Source: Desulfobacteraceae bacterium
Lineage (GTDB): Bacteria > Desulfobacterota > Desulfobacteria > Desulfobacterales > UBA11574
Length of the DNA: 8,522 nt
Assembly: GCA_013203195.1 (NCBI GenBank)
Contig: JABMQM010000377.1
Coordinates: 1-8,522 of the forward strand
Reading direction: 5' to 3'
This document shows, in pieces, positions 1 through 6,757 of the stretch. The notes below the pieces were generated by a model, which was not told the DNA's origin, searched no databases, and saw nothing but the letters and a program-made list of their open reading frames with translations. Each line of letters starts with the position of its first letter. The stretch's first letter is position 1. The translations under genes and the position numbers were made by a program.

Positions 1-70
1 CTGTCTTACTCCTATCCTCATAATTAGCTATACAGATTAATGCAACTTTAAAAAGTCTTGTTTCAACCCA

Positions 71-1291
71 TTACTGGGCTTCAAACCTCTGCTCAATGAT
101 CAAGGCCGGTCTAAGCAGCATGGTGACAACAAATATGCCTAAGGCCAGAATGCCGAGCGCAACACTGATCTCCACCCAGCTCGGCGCATAATCGACCACT
201 TCCCCCAGGGGTGAAGGCACCAGGCCCGGTACAATCAATCCGATACCTTTTTCGATCCAGATACCTATAAAGAGTAGAACAGATGCCGGAAACAGCACCT
301 TGGGATTATTGCGGCCCGGGTTAAAGGCCAGGGTCAGGGTGCCTAAAAGGTTCATTCCGATGGCTGTCCAGATCCATGGAACCAGGGCATTGTGGCCTTC
401 GAGACCGAAATAGAGATAGACCGCATGCAGGCTGTGATGGGTGGGAATGTAGAACTCCTTGAAAACCTCGGAAAAGAGCATGATCAGATTTATTATGGCA
501 GATACGACAATAATCAGCCGCAGTTTGTTGAAAGTCTGTTTCTCAATTTTAAATGTGCTGACGTTATCAACAATCACCAGGACCATGGTTATCAAAGCCG
601 GGCCGGCCGCAAAAGCGGATGCTAAAAATCTGGGCCCCATCAAAGGATTGTTCCAAAAGGGCCTGGCCGGAAGCCCTTCATACAGAAAGGCCGTAACCAA
701 GTGGATTGCAAAAGCCCAGAATATTGCGAGAAAAACAAAAGGGCGGTATATTTTTTCATTGGGTTTTTGATTGTTGTAATGACTATAGAGGATATAAGCA
801 GGCACCGCCAGATTCAACGCCAGATAACCGTTCAGTACGAGGACATCCCATGTAAGCAGCGATGAAGGCCAATTGAAAAGCCCGATAACCGGCATCATGT
901 GCCACACTTTCAAGGGACCACCGAGATCCACGGTAACAAACATCAGGCACATGACCAGCGCGCCAACCGCCACTAACTCACCGATGATCACCACCTTGTG
1001 CAGATCCTTATCTTTAAAGATATAAGCAGGCAGAATCAACATAACGGCCGCCGCCGCCACACCCACCAAAAACGTAAAGTTGGCAATATAGAACCCCCAG
1101 CTCACGATATCGGACATATTGGTGGCTGCCAGACCCAAGTTCGCTTGAACAAAATAAGCATAAACACCGAGCACCATAAAAGCGGCCAGAACACACAGAT
1201 ATAACTGATAGCCTACCCCTCCTGACAGATTCCACACAACGGCATCCGTCACAAACGATACCAATCCTTTCCCGGGCGACTTTTTTATCAT
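71..1291 (-). CDS. NrfD/PsrC-family membrane subunit (quinol dehydrogenase)
   Basis: This is a 406-residue integral membrane protein with about ten hydrophobic helices, near residues 27-48, 66-92, 100-122, 145-170, 183-205, 222-243, 258-283, 300-323, 332-358 and 371-399. Length, helix number and motifs such as SWGFYIANFTF (64-74), DLGGP (122-126) and the NWPSSLLTWD stretch (140-149) fit the NrfD/PsrC/HmcC family. These subunits bind menaquinol and pass electrons to a partner ferredoxin-like subunit. That partner is encoded just upstream, so this pair probably replaces NapC or NapGH as electron entry to the nitrate reductase. The start ATG at 1291 is preceded by AGGA with an 8-nt spacer. It is the last gene of the operon and is separated from the Fe-S gene by 299 bp containing a long hairpin, so its expression may differ from that of the upstream genes. 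The family call is firm; the quinol-oxidising direction is inferred from context. Confidence 0.9.
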   Translation of the reverse strand: MIKKSPGKGLVSFVTDAVVWNLSGGVGYQLYLCVLAAFMVLGVYAYFVQANLGLAATNMSDIVSWGFYIANFTFLVGVAAAAVMLILPAYIFKDKDLHKVVIIGELVAVGALVMCLMFVTVDLGGPLKVWHMMPVIGLFNWPSSLLTWDVLVLNGYLALNLAVPAYILYSHYNNQKPNEKIYRPFVFLAIFWAFAIHLVTAFLYEGLPARPFWNNPLMGPRFLASAFAAGPALITMVLVIVDNVSTFKIEKQTFNKLRLIIVVSAIINLIMLFSEVFKEFYIPTHHSLHAVYLYFGLEGHNALVPWIWTAIGMNLLGTLTLAFNPGRNNPKVLFPASVLLFIGIWIEKGIGLIVPGLVPSPLGEVVDYAPSWVEISVALGILALGIFVVTMLLRPALIIEQRFEAQ

Positions 1292-1330
1292 ATTCTTTTT
1301 CCTGTACTAGCTGTTAACTCGCAAAGATTA

Positions 1331-1536
1331 GCTGCATCGGTGATCAGATTTTAATCGTGTAGCTGTCTGAGGGAATTAGTGAGCGTTATGAAAAAAGCAG
1401 TGCTTTAATAGCTAGTGCCTAAAGGTTAAGCCGCTACAGCATTTAATCTGCTATATTTAAAGACCGGCCCCTGCTTTTTCTTTACGCTCACTTATGCCCG
1501 AGTTCTACACGGTTAAAATCGGATTGCCGATGCAGC
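1331..1536. repeat. Long-hairpin intergenic element, copy A
   Basis: This imperfect palindrome fills most of the 299-bp gap between the Fe-S and nrfD-like genes. The left arm (1331-1400) pairs with the right arm (1471-1536) through GCTGCATCGG, GATTTTAA, CGTGTAG, AGTGAGCGT and GAAAAA/GCAG blocks, each matched by its reverse complement. Pairing continues inward (CTTTAA near 1403 with TTAAAG near 1457). An asymmetric internal loop separates outer and inner stems: 15 nt on the left (1363-1377) and 12 nt on the right (1493-1504). A second copy lies at 8228-8444 with the same layout. The transition-type mismatches in the outer stem become G-U pairs if the plus strand is the RNA strand, which would be antisense to the operon. 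It could be a structured RNA, a MITE-like mobile element or an mRNA-processing or stabilising hairpin. No reading frame is apparent inside it. Confidence 0.75.
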
Positions 1537-1590
1537 GACACTTTTTTAAAGCGCTAAATCTTTACATCCAACCAAACTCAATAAGAACCC

Positions 1591-2562
1591 TTAATCAATA
1601 AAATACCAAAATTTGGGATCCGTCCCCAACTCTTCCTTTAACCTGAAAACTTTCTTGTGTTTGAGGACAAATCTGATTTCGCTTTTGGGGTCTAAAAGAT
1701 TTCCGAAGACCCTGGCACCGGTGGGACAGGCCTCCACACAGGCGGGAAGCCGGCCCGCTCTACTCCTCTGCACGCAAAAGGTACATTTCTCCATCTGCCC
1801 CTTAGCGCGCATCCTGTTGCCCAGATAATGCTGCTTTTTGGTCATCTCCTTTACGGGAACCTGCGGTTCGTTCCAGTTGAAACGACGTCCGTAATAAGGG
1901 CATGCAGCCATACAATACCTGCAACCGATGCACCAGTCATAGTCCACTACCACTATTCCGTCCGGTTCTCTCCAGGTGGCCTTGGTGGGACAGGCCTTGA
2001 TACACGGAGCATTTTCACAGTGAAAACACTGCACCCCCATATAGAAATGATTCTCGACCGGCACTTTGTGAAAATATTTGCCGTTGCCGGACTCCGGGGT
2101 CATTTCACCGGGCTCCATCTCAAAAATACGGATATATTGAGTCTGTGACTTGCGATCGAGATTGTTCTCCTTTACACAGGCAGCCACGCATTCCATGAAA
2201 CCTTCACATCTTGTAAGATTAAAGGCATAGCCGAATAAGACATCTTCTACCGGCTCCGTGGAGCTCATCTGGATATCCACGCCTTTTCTCAGTTTGGCCA
2301 GCCGCTCTAAGCGCGCAATCGTCTCATCTTTTTCCTCTGGAGTCATGAGGCGGTAATTTTTCTTGAAATATTCCTGCCACTTTAATGCGCTCTCCTCGCT
2401 GGAACCGAGCAAACCGGTTCCACATCCCGATACCATGGCCGCACTGCCCACGGCGGCGGCCTTTAAAGCTCTGCTAAGAAATTCACGCCGCCCGCACTGC
2501 TTGCCCTGCAGTTGGTTGCTCTCTTTTTGCTTCAGACAATCGTTGTTTTGCCTGGAATCCAT
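1591..2562 (-). CDS. Tat-exported ferredoxin-like Fe-S subunit (NrfC/TtrB/ActB type)
   Basis: This 323-residue electron-transfer subunit likely sits on the periplasmic side of the membrane and carries electrons from the NrfD-like protein to the tetrahaem cytochromes. The N-terminus has a twin-arginine motif (RREFL, 25-29), a hydrophobic stretch and a lipobox-like VSGC (Cys47). Three complete cysteine quartets are visible: 179/182/187/191, 211/214/217/221 and 260/263/275/279. The first motif has only three cysteines, 119, 125 and 129; the residue expected to be the second cysteine is Phe122 (CEGFMEC), so that cluster is probably altered or 3Fe-4S. I chose the ATG at 2562 because AGGGA (2569-2573) lies 6 nt upstream; an in-frame ATG at 2589 has no clear ribosome site and would add nine residues. 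The stop lies 299 bp from the nrfD-like start. The family is clear; the exact subgroup is not. Confidence 0.88.
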   Translation of the reverse strand: MDSRQNNDCLKQKESNQLQGKQCGRREFLSRALKAAAVGSAAMVSGCGTGLLGSSEESALKWQEYFKKNYRLMTPEEKDETIARLERLAKLRKGVDIQMSSTEPVEDVLFGYAFNLTRCEGFMECVAACVKENNLDRKSQTQYIRIFEMEPGEMTPESGNGKYFHKVPVENHFYMGVQCFHCENAPCIKACPTKATWREPDGIVVVDYDWCIGCRYCMAACPYYGRRFNWNEPQVPVKEMTKKQHYLGNRMRAKGQMEKCTFCVQRSRAGRLPACVEACPTGARVFGNLLDPKSEIRFVLKHKKVFRLKEELGTDPKFWYFID

Positions 2563-2601
2563 GTTGTTTCCCTGTTTAGTGCCGTCCATTCTGGATAAAC
2601 A

Positions 2602-3225
2602 CTATTTAACTAAAGGACGTGAATATGTTCTGGGCCAGCGCTTTTCAAAAAGCGGAGAATGGGGATCGTGGCAAGAGGTACAGTTCTTGACAACCCTTTT
2701 CCCTGCCCAAAAGGAGACTCGCTTACCGTGGGCACCCCCCACCCAATCTTTTTGCTGCCTGAAATGACACTGCCCGCACATCCGGTAGCTGTGATCCATA
2801 TCCACTTTCAACCCTTTCTCAGTCACCAAAAAATCACGCTCATCCTTTTTATGACATGTAAAACAGGATAAAGGTTTTTGCTTCCCTCCATGAACCGAGG
2901 TAATATCACCATGGGCCATTTCCGCGGCCCCTGCAATCGTGACATCTTTGTTATTATGACATTGACTGCACTTAAAGCGCTCTACCTTATCCTTGCGGGT
3001 CTCTGTCCAGAAAATTCCCCCCTGGTATTTTGTCTTCACCAGGACAGTATCGCCCGGAAGCAGCGGAACTGATGCGACCCGCTCTTCATCATTAAAAGGG
3101 GCGGTCGCCTTTTTTATGGTCGCTACAACTCCGCCCTGCCCGGCATATACTTGCAACCCTGACAAGATAAGAAGCAAGGCAGGCAATATCCGGAAAAAAT
3201 AACTCTTCAATGTTGGTGTCTTCAT
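2602..3225 (-). CDS. Secreted tetrahaem cytochrome c (NapM-like role)
   Basis: This 207-residue protein has a basic N-terminus and a hydrophobic signal segment (about residues 9-28, ending VYAG), so it should be periplasmic. It carries four CxxCH c-haem sites: CSQCH (86-90), CFTCH (121-125), CGQCH (150-154) and CTSCH (182-186). Extra histidines (His105, His112, His145, His166, His189) could serve as distal axial ligands. It lacks the long N-terminal anchor and layout of NapC. Its position between the NapB-like cytochrome and the Fe-S subunit suggests it shuttles electrons from the membrane module towards NapA, the role proposed for tetrahaem NapM in Desulfovibrio nap operons. That equivalence rests on context and haem number; I did not recognise NapM-specific sequence. 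The ATG at 3225 lies 12 bp after the preceding stop, and its ribosome site is weak (AAGCAG), which suggests translational coupling. Confidence 0.82.
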   Translation of the reverse strand: MKTPTLKSYFFRILPALLLILSGLQVYAGQGGVVATIKKATAPFNDEERVASVPLLPGDTVLVKTKYQGGIFWTETRKDKVERFKCSQCHNNKDVTIAGAAEMAHGDITSVHGGKQKPLSCFTCHKKDERDFLVTEKGLKVDMDHSYRMCGQCHFRQQKDWVGGAHGKRVSFWAGKRVVKNCTSCHDPHSPLFEKRWPRTYSRPLVK

Positions 3226-3237
3226 GAAATTTCTGCT

Positions 3238-3936
3238 TTATCCAGCTAAGGATTCTCTTTTAAACGGTACTGTAAAAGCATCCGGTACATGACATTGCCG
3301 GCAATTACCCCGCGAGGGGTGCTCCACGCGAATGGTCGTCACCGCACCCGGACCCACGTGACAGGCAATACAATTGCCTCTCATCTGAAGATCATGAGGG
3401 ATGGGAGGCGGAGACCCCGGCAAATGAGACCGGCCCAAACGAGGGGGAGGCAGGCTCATCCAGTTGCTGGCAACGAACAGTTTTTCCGTTACAGTTTTAG
3501 CGTGGCATTGTCTGCAATAAGTCTGCTCCGGATGGGGCGTTATGGGCGTATTCCTTTTTAGTTCCTGGGTCCAACCACCCCTGGCATGACATGTAAGACA
3601 CGCCAGCTTGGTTCCATCTGTTTCTTCAACTTTATGCGGAATATAGGGCGGTGAACCCACATATTGTCTGCGGGAGTAATATTCAGCCAGGGTCCGTTCG
3701 GTGGACGTGCCTTGCAGATAGTCCTCAGATATGCGGTCATAGTTTGCAAAGACGGCCTCCCCGTTCTGATCAAAGTCCCGGCTCTGCGTTTCCACCACCG
3801 CTGCTTCAATCTCCTGCGGCTCATAGGAAAGCGCCGCAAGCACGATAAAGGGTAATGCCACAATGCATATCCCGGCAAAAATCAGAAAAACCTTACCAAC
3901 CTTCCGGTCCGCCTTATGATTTGGCTTTTCCATCAT
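3238..3936 (-). CDS. Tetrahaem NapB-like cytochrome made of two tandem repeats
   Basis: This is a 232-residue cytochrome with an N-terminal hydrophobic helix (about 15-37) that is either an uncleaved anchor or a signal peptide. It has four CxxCH motifs: 113-117, 141-145, 189-193 and 212-216. The haem region is an internal duplication. GSPPYIPH (94-101) precedes the first pair and GSPPPIPH (174-181) the second; both second motifs read HPxxxxCRQCH, with His135 and His206 six residues before the cysteine. The pattern P-x-IPH, CxxCH, H, CxxCH is that of the dihaem NapB subunit, so this looks like two fused NapB units. It probably passes electrons to NapA, the gene directly upstream. The ATG at 3936 overlaps the napA stop as ATGA, with GGAG (3942-3945) 5 nt upstream. 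A second ATG follows at 3933, and an earlier in-frame ATG at 3960 is less likely. Confidence 0.83.
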   Translation of the reverse strand: MMEKPNHKADRKVGKVFLIFAGICIVALPFIVLAALSYEPQEIEAAVVETQSRDFDQNGEAVFANYDRISEDYLQGTSTERTLAEYYSRRQYVGSPPYIPHKVEETDGTKLACLTCHARGGWTQELKRNTPITPHPEQTYCRQCHAKTVTEKLFVASNWMSLPPPRLGRSHLPGSPPPIPHDLQMRGNCIACHVGPGAVTTIRVEHPSRGNCRQCHVPDAFTVPFKRESLAG

Positions 3937-6248
3937 GCTCTCTCCAGTTTTACAGCGCATTTTTTATAATCAGGCTGTTTGGATATGGGGCAAAAAGCAT
4001 CCAAAGTGACCTCGTTGATTAAGTATTTTTCGTCGAAGAAGGGCACAAAAACCATGCCCTTGGGTGGGTTGCCCCGACCGTTGATACTGGCCTTCATAAT
4101 GATGGAACCCCTTCTGGAAGTCATTTTGACCTTGCTGCCGTTGGTAATACCTAAGCGGGCCGCATCGTCGGGGTTAACCTCCACATAAGATTCAGGAACA
4201 GCCCTGTGCAAAATCGGGACGCGTCGGGTCATGGAACCGGTGTGCCAGTGTTCCAGGACCCGGCCGGTATTGAGCCAGAAGGGGTATTCACTGTCGGGCG
4301 ATTCCGCCGCCGGCTCATAGGGCCGCAACCATATCCAGGCCTTGCGATCCGGCTTGCCGTAAAAGTCAAAATCATCCCCCTGGGCGGCCGGATCATATTT
4401 GGGATTGTATCGCCACTTGGTCTCCATACCGTTGACAAAAGGCCATTGAATGCCTGAGCGCGCCTTAAGCTCCTTGTAAGGAGCCATGCGGTGCTTGGGA
4501 GTATCGTGGAAGCGGATATACTCATTCCAGATATCTTCAATGTAGGTCTCCCTGCTCCAGGGGAACTGCTTTTCAAATCCCAATCTTCGGGCCACTTCAA
4601 TGAGCTGCCAGGTATTGCACATGGTATCCCCCGGAGTGGGAATGATCTGCTCGTTGTGTTGTGTACGCCTTTCCGAGTTGCCGAAAAAGCCTTCCCGCTC
4701 AATCCACAGAGCCGAGGGAAGGATCACATCGGCGACATCGGAAGTAGGTGTGGGATAGATTTCGGATACCACCATGAAGCGCCCTTCCTTCAGTGCGCCG
4801 TTTCGATACCTTTTCAAATTGGGCATCGTGACCATGGGGTTGGTCACCTGAACCCACATGAACCTGATATCTCCCCGGTCCAGCGCCCGGAACATTTCGA
4901 CGGTATGATAGGTGGGTTTGGGATCGATGTTCTCCACCGGCACTTGCCAGATCTCTGCGGCCATCTTTCGAGCCCCTTCGTTCATGACGACGCCGTGAGG
5001 AAGTTTATGGGTCAAAGTGCCCACTTCGCGCACCGTACCACAAGCGCTCGGCTGACCGGTCAGAGAAAACGGACTGTTGCCGGGACTGGAGATCTTGCCT
5101 ACCAGAAGATGAATATTATAAACCAGGTTGTTGATCCAGGTGCCCCGGGTATGCTGGTTCATGCCCATGCACCAGAATGAGGTTACCTTCTTGTCCGGGT
5201 CGCCGTATAGAGAAGCCATATACTTGATGTCCTGGGCGGAAACGCCGGATATTTTTTCTACGTTCTCCGGAGTGTAATCATTCAAAAAATCTTTATACTC
5301 CTTAAAATCGACGGTTTCGGCTTTATCTTTGAACTTGAAATGGTCCTGGGTACCGTAGCCGATATTGGTTTTCCCCTTATGAAAGGAGACGTGCTTGTTT
5401 ACAAAATCCCAATTCACCCACTTGTTACGGATGATCTCGTAACAGATGGCATTGGCCACGGCCAGATCCGTTTGAGGCCTGAAGAGGATCGATTTGTCCG
5501 ACCCCTGGCTGGAACGGGTGGTGCGGGTGGCAAAATCGATGATCTTGACATGTTTTTTACTCTGGCGATTGGCCAGCATTCTCGAAAAGAGAACCGGGTG
5601 CATTTCTGCCATATTGTTGCCCCAGGTGACAAAGACGTCAGCGTGATCGATGTCGTCATAGCAGCCCATGGGCTCGTCCAGACCGAAACTGGTCAAAAAC
5701 CCTGTGACGGCACTTGCCATGCACAGACGGGCGTTTGCTTCCACATTGTTGGTGCCGATACACCCCTTGAACAATTTGGATGCCGCATACCCGTCGGGAA
5801 TCGACCATTGCCCGGACCCGTATATGGCTACGGCGTCCTTTCCGTGACTTTTGATGGTCTCTTTCATTTTCTGGGCTACCAGATCGAGGGCTTCTTTTAG
5901 AGGAACCTCAACCAGCTTGCCGTTTTTGCGGACCAAAGCTTTTTTTATTCTGTCCTCGCCGTAAAGGATCTGGATGGAATGATAGCCTTTTACACAGCAC
6001 AACCCTTTATTGACCGTACAGTTGGGATCGCCTTTTACGGCCACAGCCCGCTTGCTGGAAACGCCGACCAGAAGGCCGCATCCTGTGCCGCAAAAACGGC
6101 AAGGTGTCTTTTTCCATTGAATCATTCCCGCGGGGAGGTCTTTGCTTTTCCATGCCCCGAAACTTATTCCAGGAAACAGGGTCGATGCTGCTGCAACGGC
6201 ACTGTTTAAGGCCAAGGATTTAATGAATGATCTTCTGGTAATATTCAT
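3933..6248 (-). CDS. napA: Periplasmic nitrate reductase catalytic subunit NapA
   Basis: NapA reduces nitrate to nitrite in the periplasm using a bis-MGD molybdenum cofactor and one [4Fe-4S] cluster. The 771-residue protein starts with a Tat signal (RRSFIK, 5-10; likely cut near residue 32). The cluster ligands are Cys50, Cys53, Cys57 and Cys85, followed by the conserved Lys87 (VKGY) between cluster and pterin. The NARLCMASAV segment supplies the molybdenum ligand Cys176, followed by DEPMGCYDD (191-199) and WGNNMAEMHP (209-218), which are typical of true NapA. The C-terminal cofactor-binding domain (about 655-771) has the GRVLEHWHTGSMTRR signature and ends LDAFCPISKQPDYKKCAVK. All key residues are intact, and the length is close to the Desulfovibrio enzyme and shorter than E. 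coli NapA. The ATG at 6248 has AAGGAG 6 nt upstream. It follows napD by 15 bp and overlaps the next gene by 4 bp. Confidence 0.97.
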   Translation of the reverse strand: MNITRRSFIKSLALNSAVAAASTLFPGISFGAWKSKDLPAGMIQWKKTPCRFCGTGCGLLVGVSSKRAVAVKGDPNCTVNKGLCCVKGYHSIQILYGEDRIKKALVRKNGKLVEVPLKEALDLVAQKMKETIKSHGKDAVAIYGSGQWSIPDGYAASKLFKGCIGTNNVEANARLCMASAVTGFLTSFGLDEPMGCYDDIDHADVFVTWGNNMAEMHPVLFSRMLANRQSKKHVKIIDFATRTTRSSQGSDKSILFRPQTDLAVANAICYEIIRNKWVNWDFVNKHVSFHKGKTNIGYGTQDHFKFKDKAETVDFKEYKDFLNDYTPENVEKISGVSAQDIKYMASLYGDPDKKVTSFWCMGMNQHTRGTWINNLVYNIHLLVGKISSPGNSPFSLTGQPSACGTVREVGTLTHKLPHGVVMNEGARKMAAEIWQVPVENIDPKPTYHTVEMFRALDRGDIRFMWVQVTNPMVTMPNLKRYRNGALKEGRFMVVSEIYPTPTSDVADVILPSALWIEREGFFGNSERRTQHNEQIIPTPGDTMCNTWQLIEVARRLGFEKQFPWSRETYIEDIWNEYIRFHDTPKHRMAPYKELKARSGIQWPFVNGMETKWRYNPKYDPAAQGDDFDFYGKPDRKAWIWLRPYEPAAESPDSEYPFWLNTGRVLEHWHTGSMTRRVPILHRAVPESYVEVNPDDAARLGITNGSKVKMTSRRGSIIMKASINGRGNPPKGMVFVPFFDEKYLINEVTLDAFCPISKQPDYKKCAVKLERA

Positions 6249-6263
6249 GTGGCACTCCTTTGT

Positions 6264-6494
6264 TTACGCATCCCCATGGCCAAATGTCATGCCAAGAGAC
6301 TGTAATGATTTTAATTGCTTAATTTTTTTCTGTAGCTCCTGCTCCTGTTCTTCATTGGGCGCGTCGGTCACAAGGATCAGGATCTCTTCATTTTCGGCGG
6401 GCATCACTTCACAGTGGTCCAGAGCCGCGAGTTCATTGAGCAGCTCCTCCTTGGCCCCCTTTACAGGGTATGCCAGATAGCTGAAGACAGGCAT
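6264..6494 (-). CDS. napD: NapD, cytoplasmic chaperone for NapA maturation and export
   Basis: NapD proteins bind the Tat signal peptide of NapA and hold it back until the molybdenum cofactor is inserted. The 76-residue product matches the family in length and features: an N-terminal SYLAYP strand, a CEVMPAEN segment (28-35), an ILILVTD strand (38-44), a Glu/Lys-rich helix (46-62) and a final LGMTFGH strand. It has no signal peptide, as expected for a cytoplasmic chaperone. The ATG at 6494 has a strong ribosome site (AAGGAG, 6 nt spacer). It is the first gene of the operon, 15 bp before napA, so the chaperone is made along with its client. Confidence 0.92.
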   Translation of the reverse strand: MPVFSYLAYPVKGAKEELLNELAALDHCEVMPAENEEILILVTDAPNEEQEQELQKKIKQLKSLQSLGMTFGHGDA

Positions 6495-6517
6495 TGATTT
6501 CTCCTTCTTACAATCGT

Positions 6518-6546
6518 TCTATAGAAAGATGTATACCAACTTGCAA
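6518..6546 (-). promoter_or_regulatory. Possible sigma-70-type promoter for the nap operon
   Basis: On the minus strand TTGCAA (6546-6541) and TATAGA (6523-6518) are separated by exactly 17 nt and point towards napD. Each box matches the consensus at four of six positions. Transcription would start about 17 nt before the napD ATG, leaving a short leader that still holds the ribosome site. The match is modest and the region is AT-rich, so chance is possible. Confidence 0.35.
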
Positions 6547-6557
6547 AAAATATTGTA

Positions 6558-6580
6558 ACCTCTTTCTTTGTAACAGAGGT
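6558..6580. promoter_or_regulatory. Inverted repeat ACCTCT/AGAGGT upstream of the nap operon
   Basis: ACCTCT (6558-6563) and AGAGGT (6575-6580) flank an 11-nt loop, directly upstream of the putative -35 box of the nap promoter. Two direct TTGTAAC copies (6553-6559 and 6568-6574), 15 bp apart start to start, overlap it. This could be a regulator site, but I cannot name a regulator and the repeat is short. Confidence 0.3.
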
Positions 6581-6598
6581 GTTAAAGTTGTTACTTTT

Positions 6599-6664
6599 AC
6601 CTCAATCGAGCGCAAACAAAATGAAGAAACTCTGGAACAATCTTGACTTGCGCTCAATTGAGGT
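6599..6664. promoter_or_regulatory. 17-bp inverted repeat with 32-nt spacer, likely paired operator
   Basis: ACCTCAATCGAGCGCAA (6599-6615) is matched by TTGCGCTCAATTGAGGT (6648-6664), its reverse complement with one mismatch. Each arm holds its own palindrome: perfect CTCAATTGAG at 6652-6661 and near-perfect CTCAATCGAG at 6601-6610. The arrangement suggests either two binding sites for a dimeric regulator about five helical turns apart (palindrome centres 51 bp), which could loop, or a long stem. It lies between the napD and CBS genes, so it could control one or both. The regulator is unknown. Confidence 0.5.
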
Positions 6665-6709
6665 TTTAAGGAGGTAATTCAACTGTTATTATTAAAGTAG
6701 GATTTATTC

Positions 6710-6725
6710 TTTGACTTAAGTCAAA
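6710..6725. promoter_or_regulatory. CRP/FNR-family operator candidate (HcpR-like palindrome)
   Basis: TTTGACTTAAGTCAAA is a perfect 16-bp palindrome of the form TTGAC-N4-GTCAA. Its half-sites have the same spacing as the FNR box (TTGAT-N4-ATCAA) and resemble the motif reported for HcpR in sulfate reducers, as far as I recall it. HcpR-type regulators respond to nitrogen oxides, which would suit a nitrate reductase operon. The site is 216 bp upstream of napD and 129 bp upstream of the CBS gene, so either could be the target. The palindrome is seen directly; the regulator is inferred. Confidence 0.5.
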
Positions 6726-6728
6726 AAT

Positions 6729-6753
6729 TATAAAATCGTTAAACGATTTTATA
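6729..6753. repeat. 25-bp perfect palindrome
   Basis: TATAAAATCGTT (6729-6740) and AACGATTTTATA (6742-6753) are exact reverse complements around a single A at 6741. The site begins 3 bp after the 16-bp palindrome. It may be a regulator site, or with the following GC hairpin part of a repetitive extragenic sequence. It has no terminator character. Confidence 0.5.
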
Positions 6754-6757
6754 TAAC

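Noticed and set aside
1..70. Operon terminator downstream of the nrfD-like gene
   Set aside because: I found no stem-loop followed by a T-run on the minus strand in the 70 bases available.
1331..1536. Long hairpin as an IS element remnant with transposase
   Set aside because: No reading frame of useful length, no transposase motif and no clear target-site duplication at its edges; a non-coding MITE is still possible.
3937..3960. Upstream ATG at 3960 as start of the NapB-like cytochrome
   Set aside because: The ATG at 3936 has GGAG at proper spacing and overlaps the napA stop as ATGA; the extra eight residues would sit in front of the signal/anchor region without benefit.
4491..5900. Long plus-strand open frames (up to 229 and 186 codons) antisense to napA
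   Set aside because: They lie wholly inside the intact, conserved napA gene, show no family motifs and follow from its codon use.
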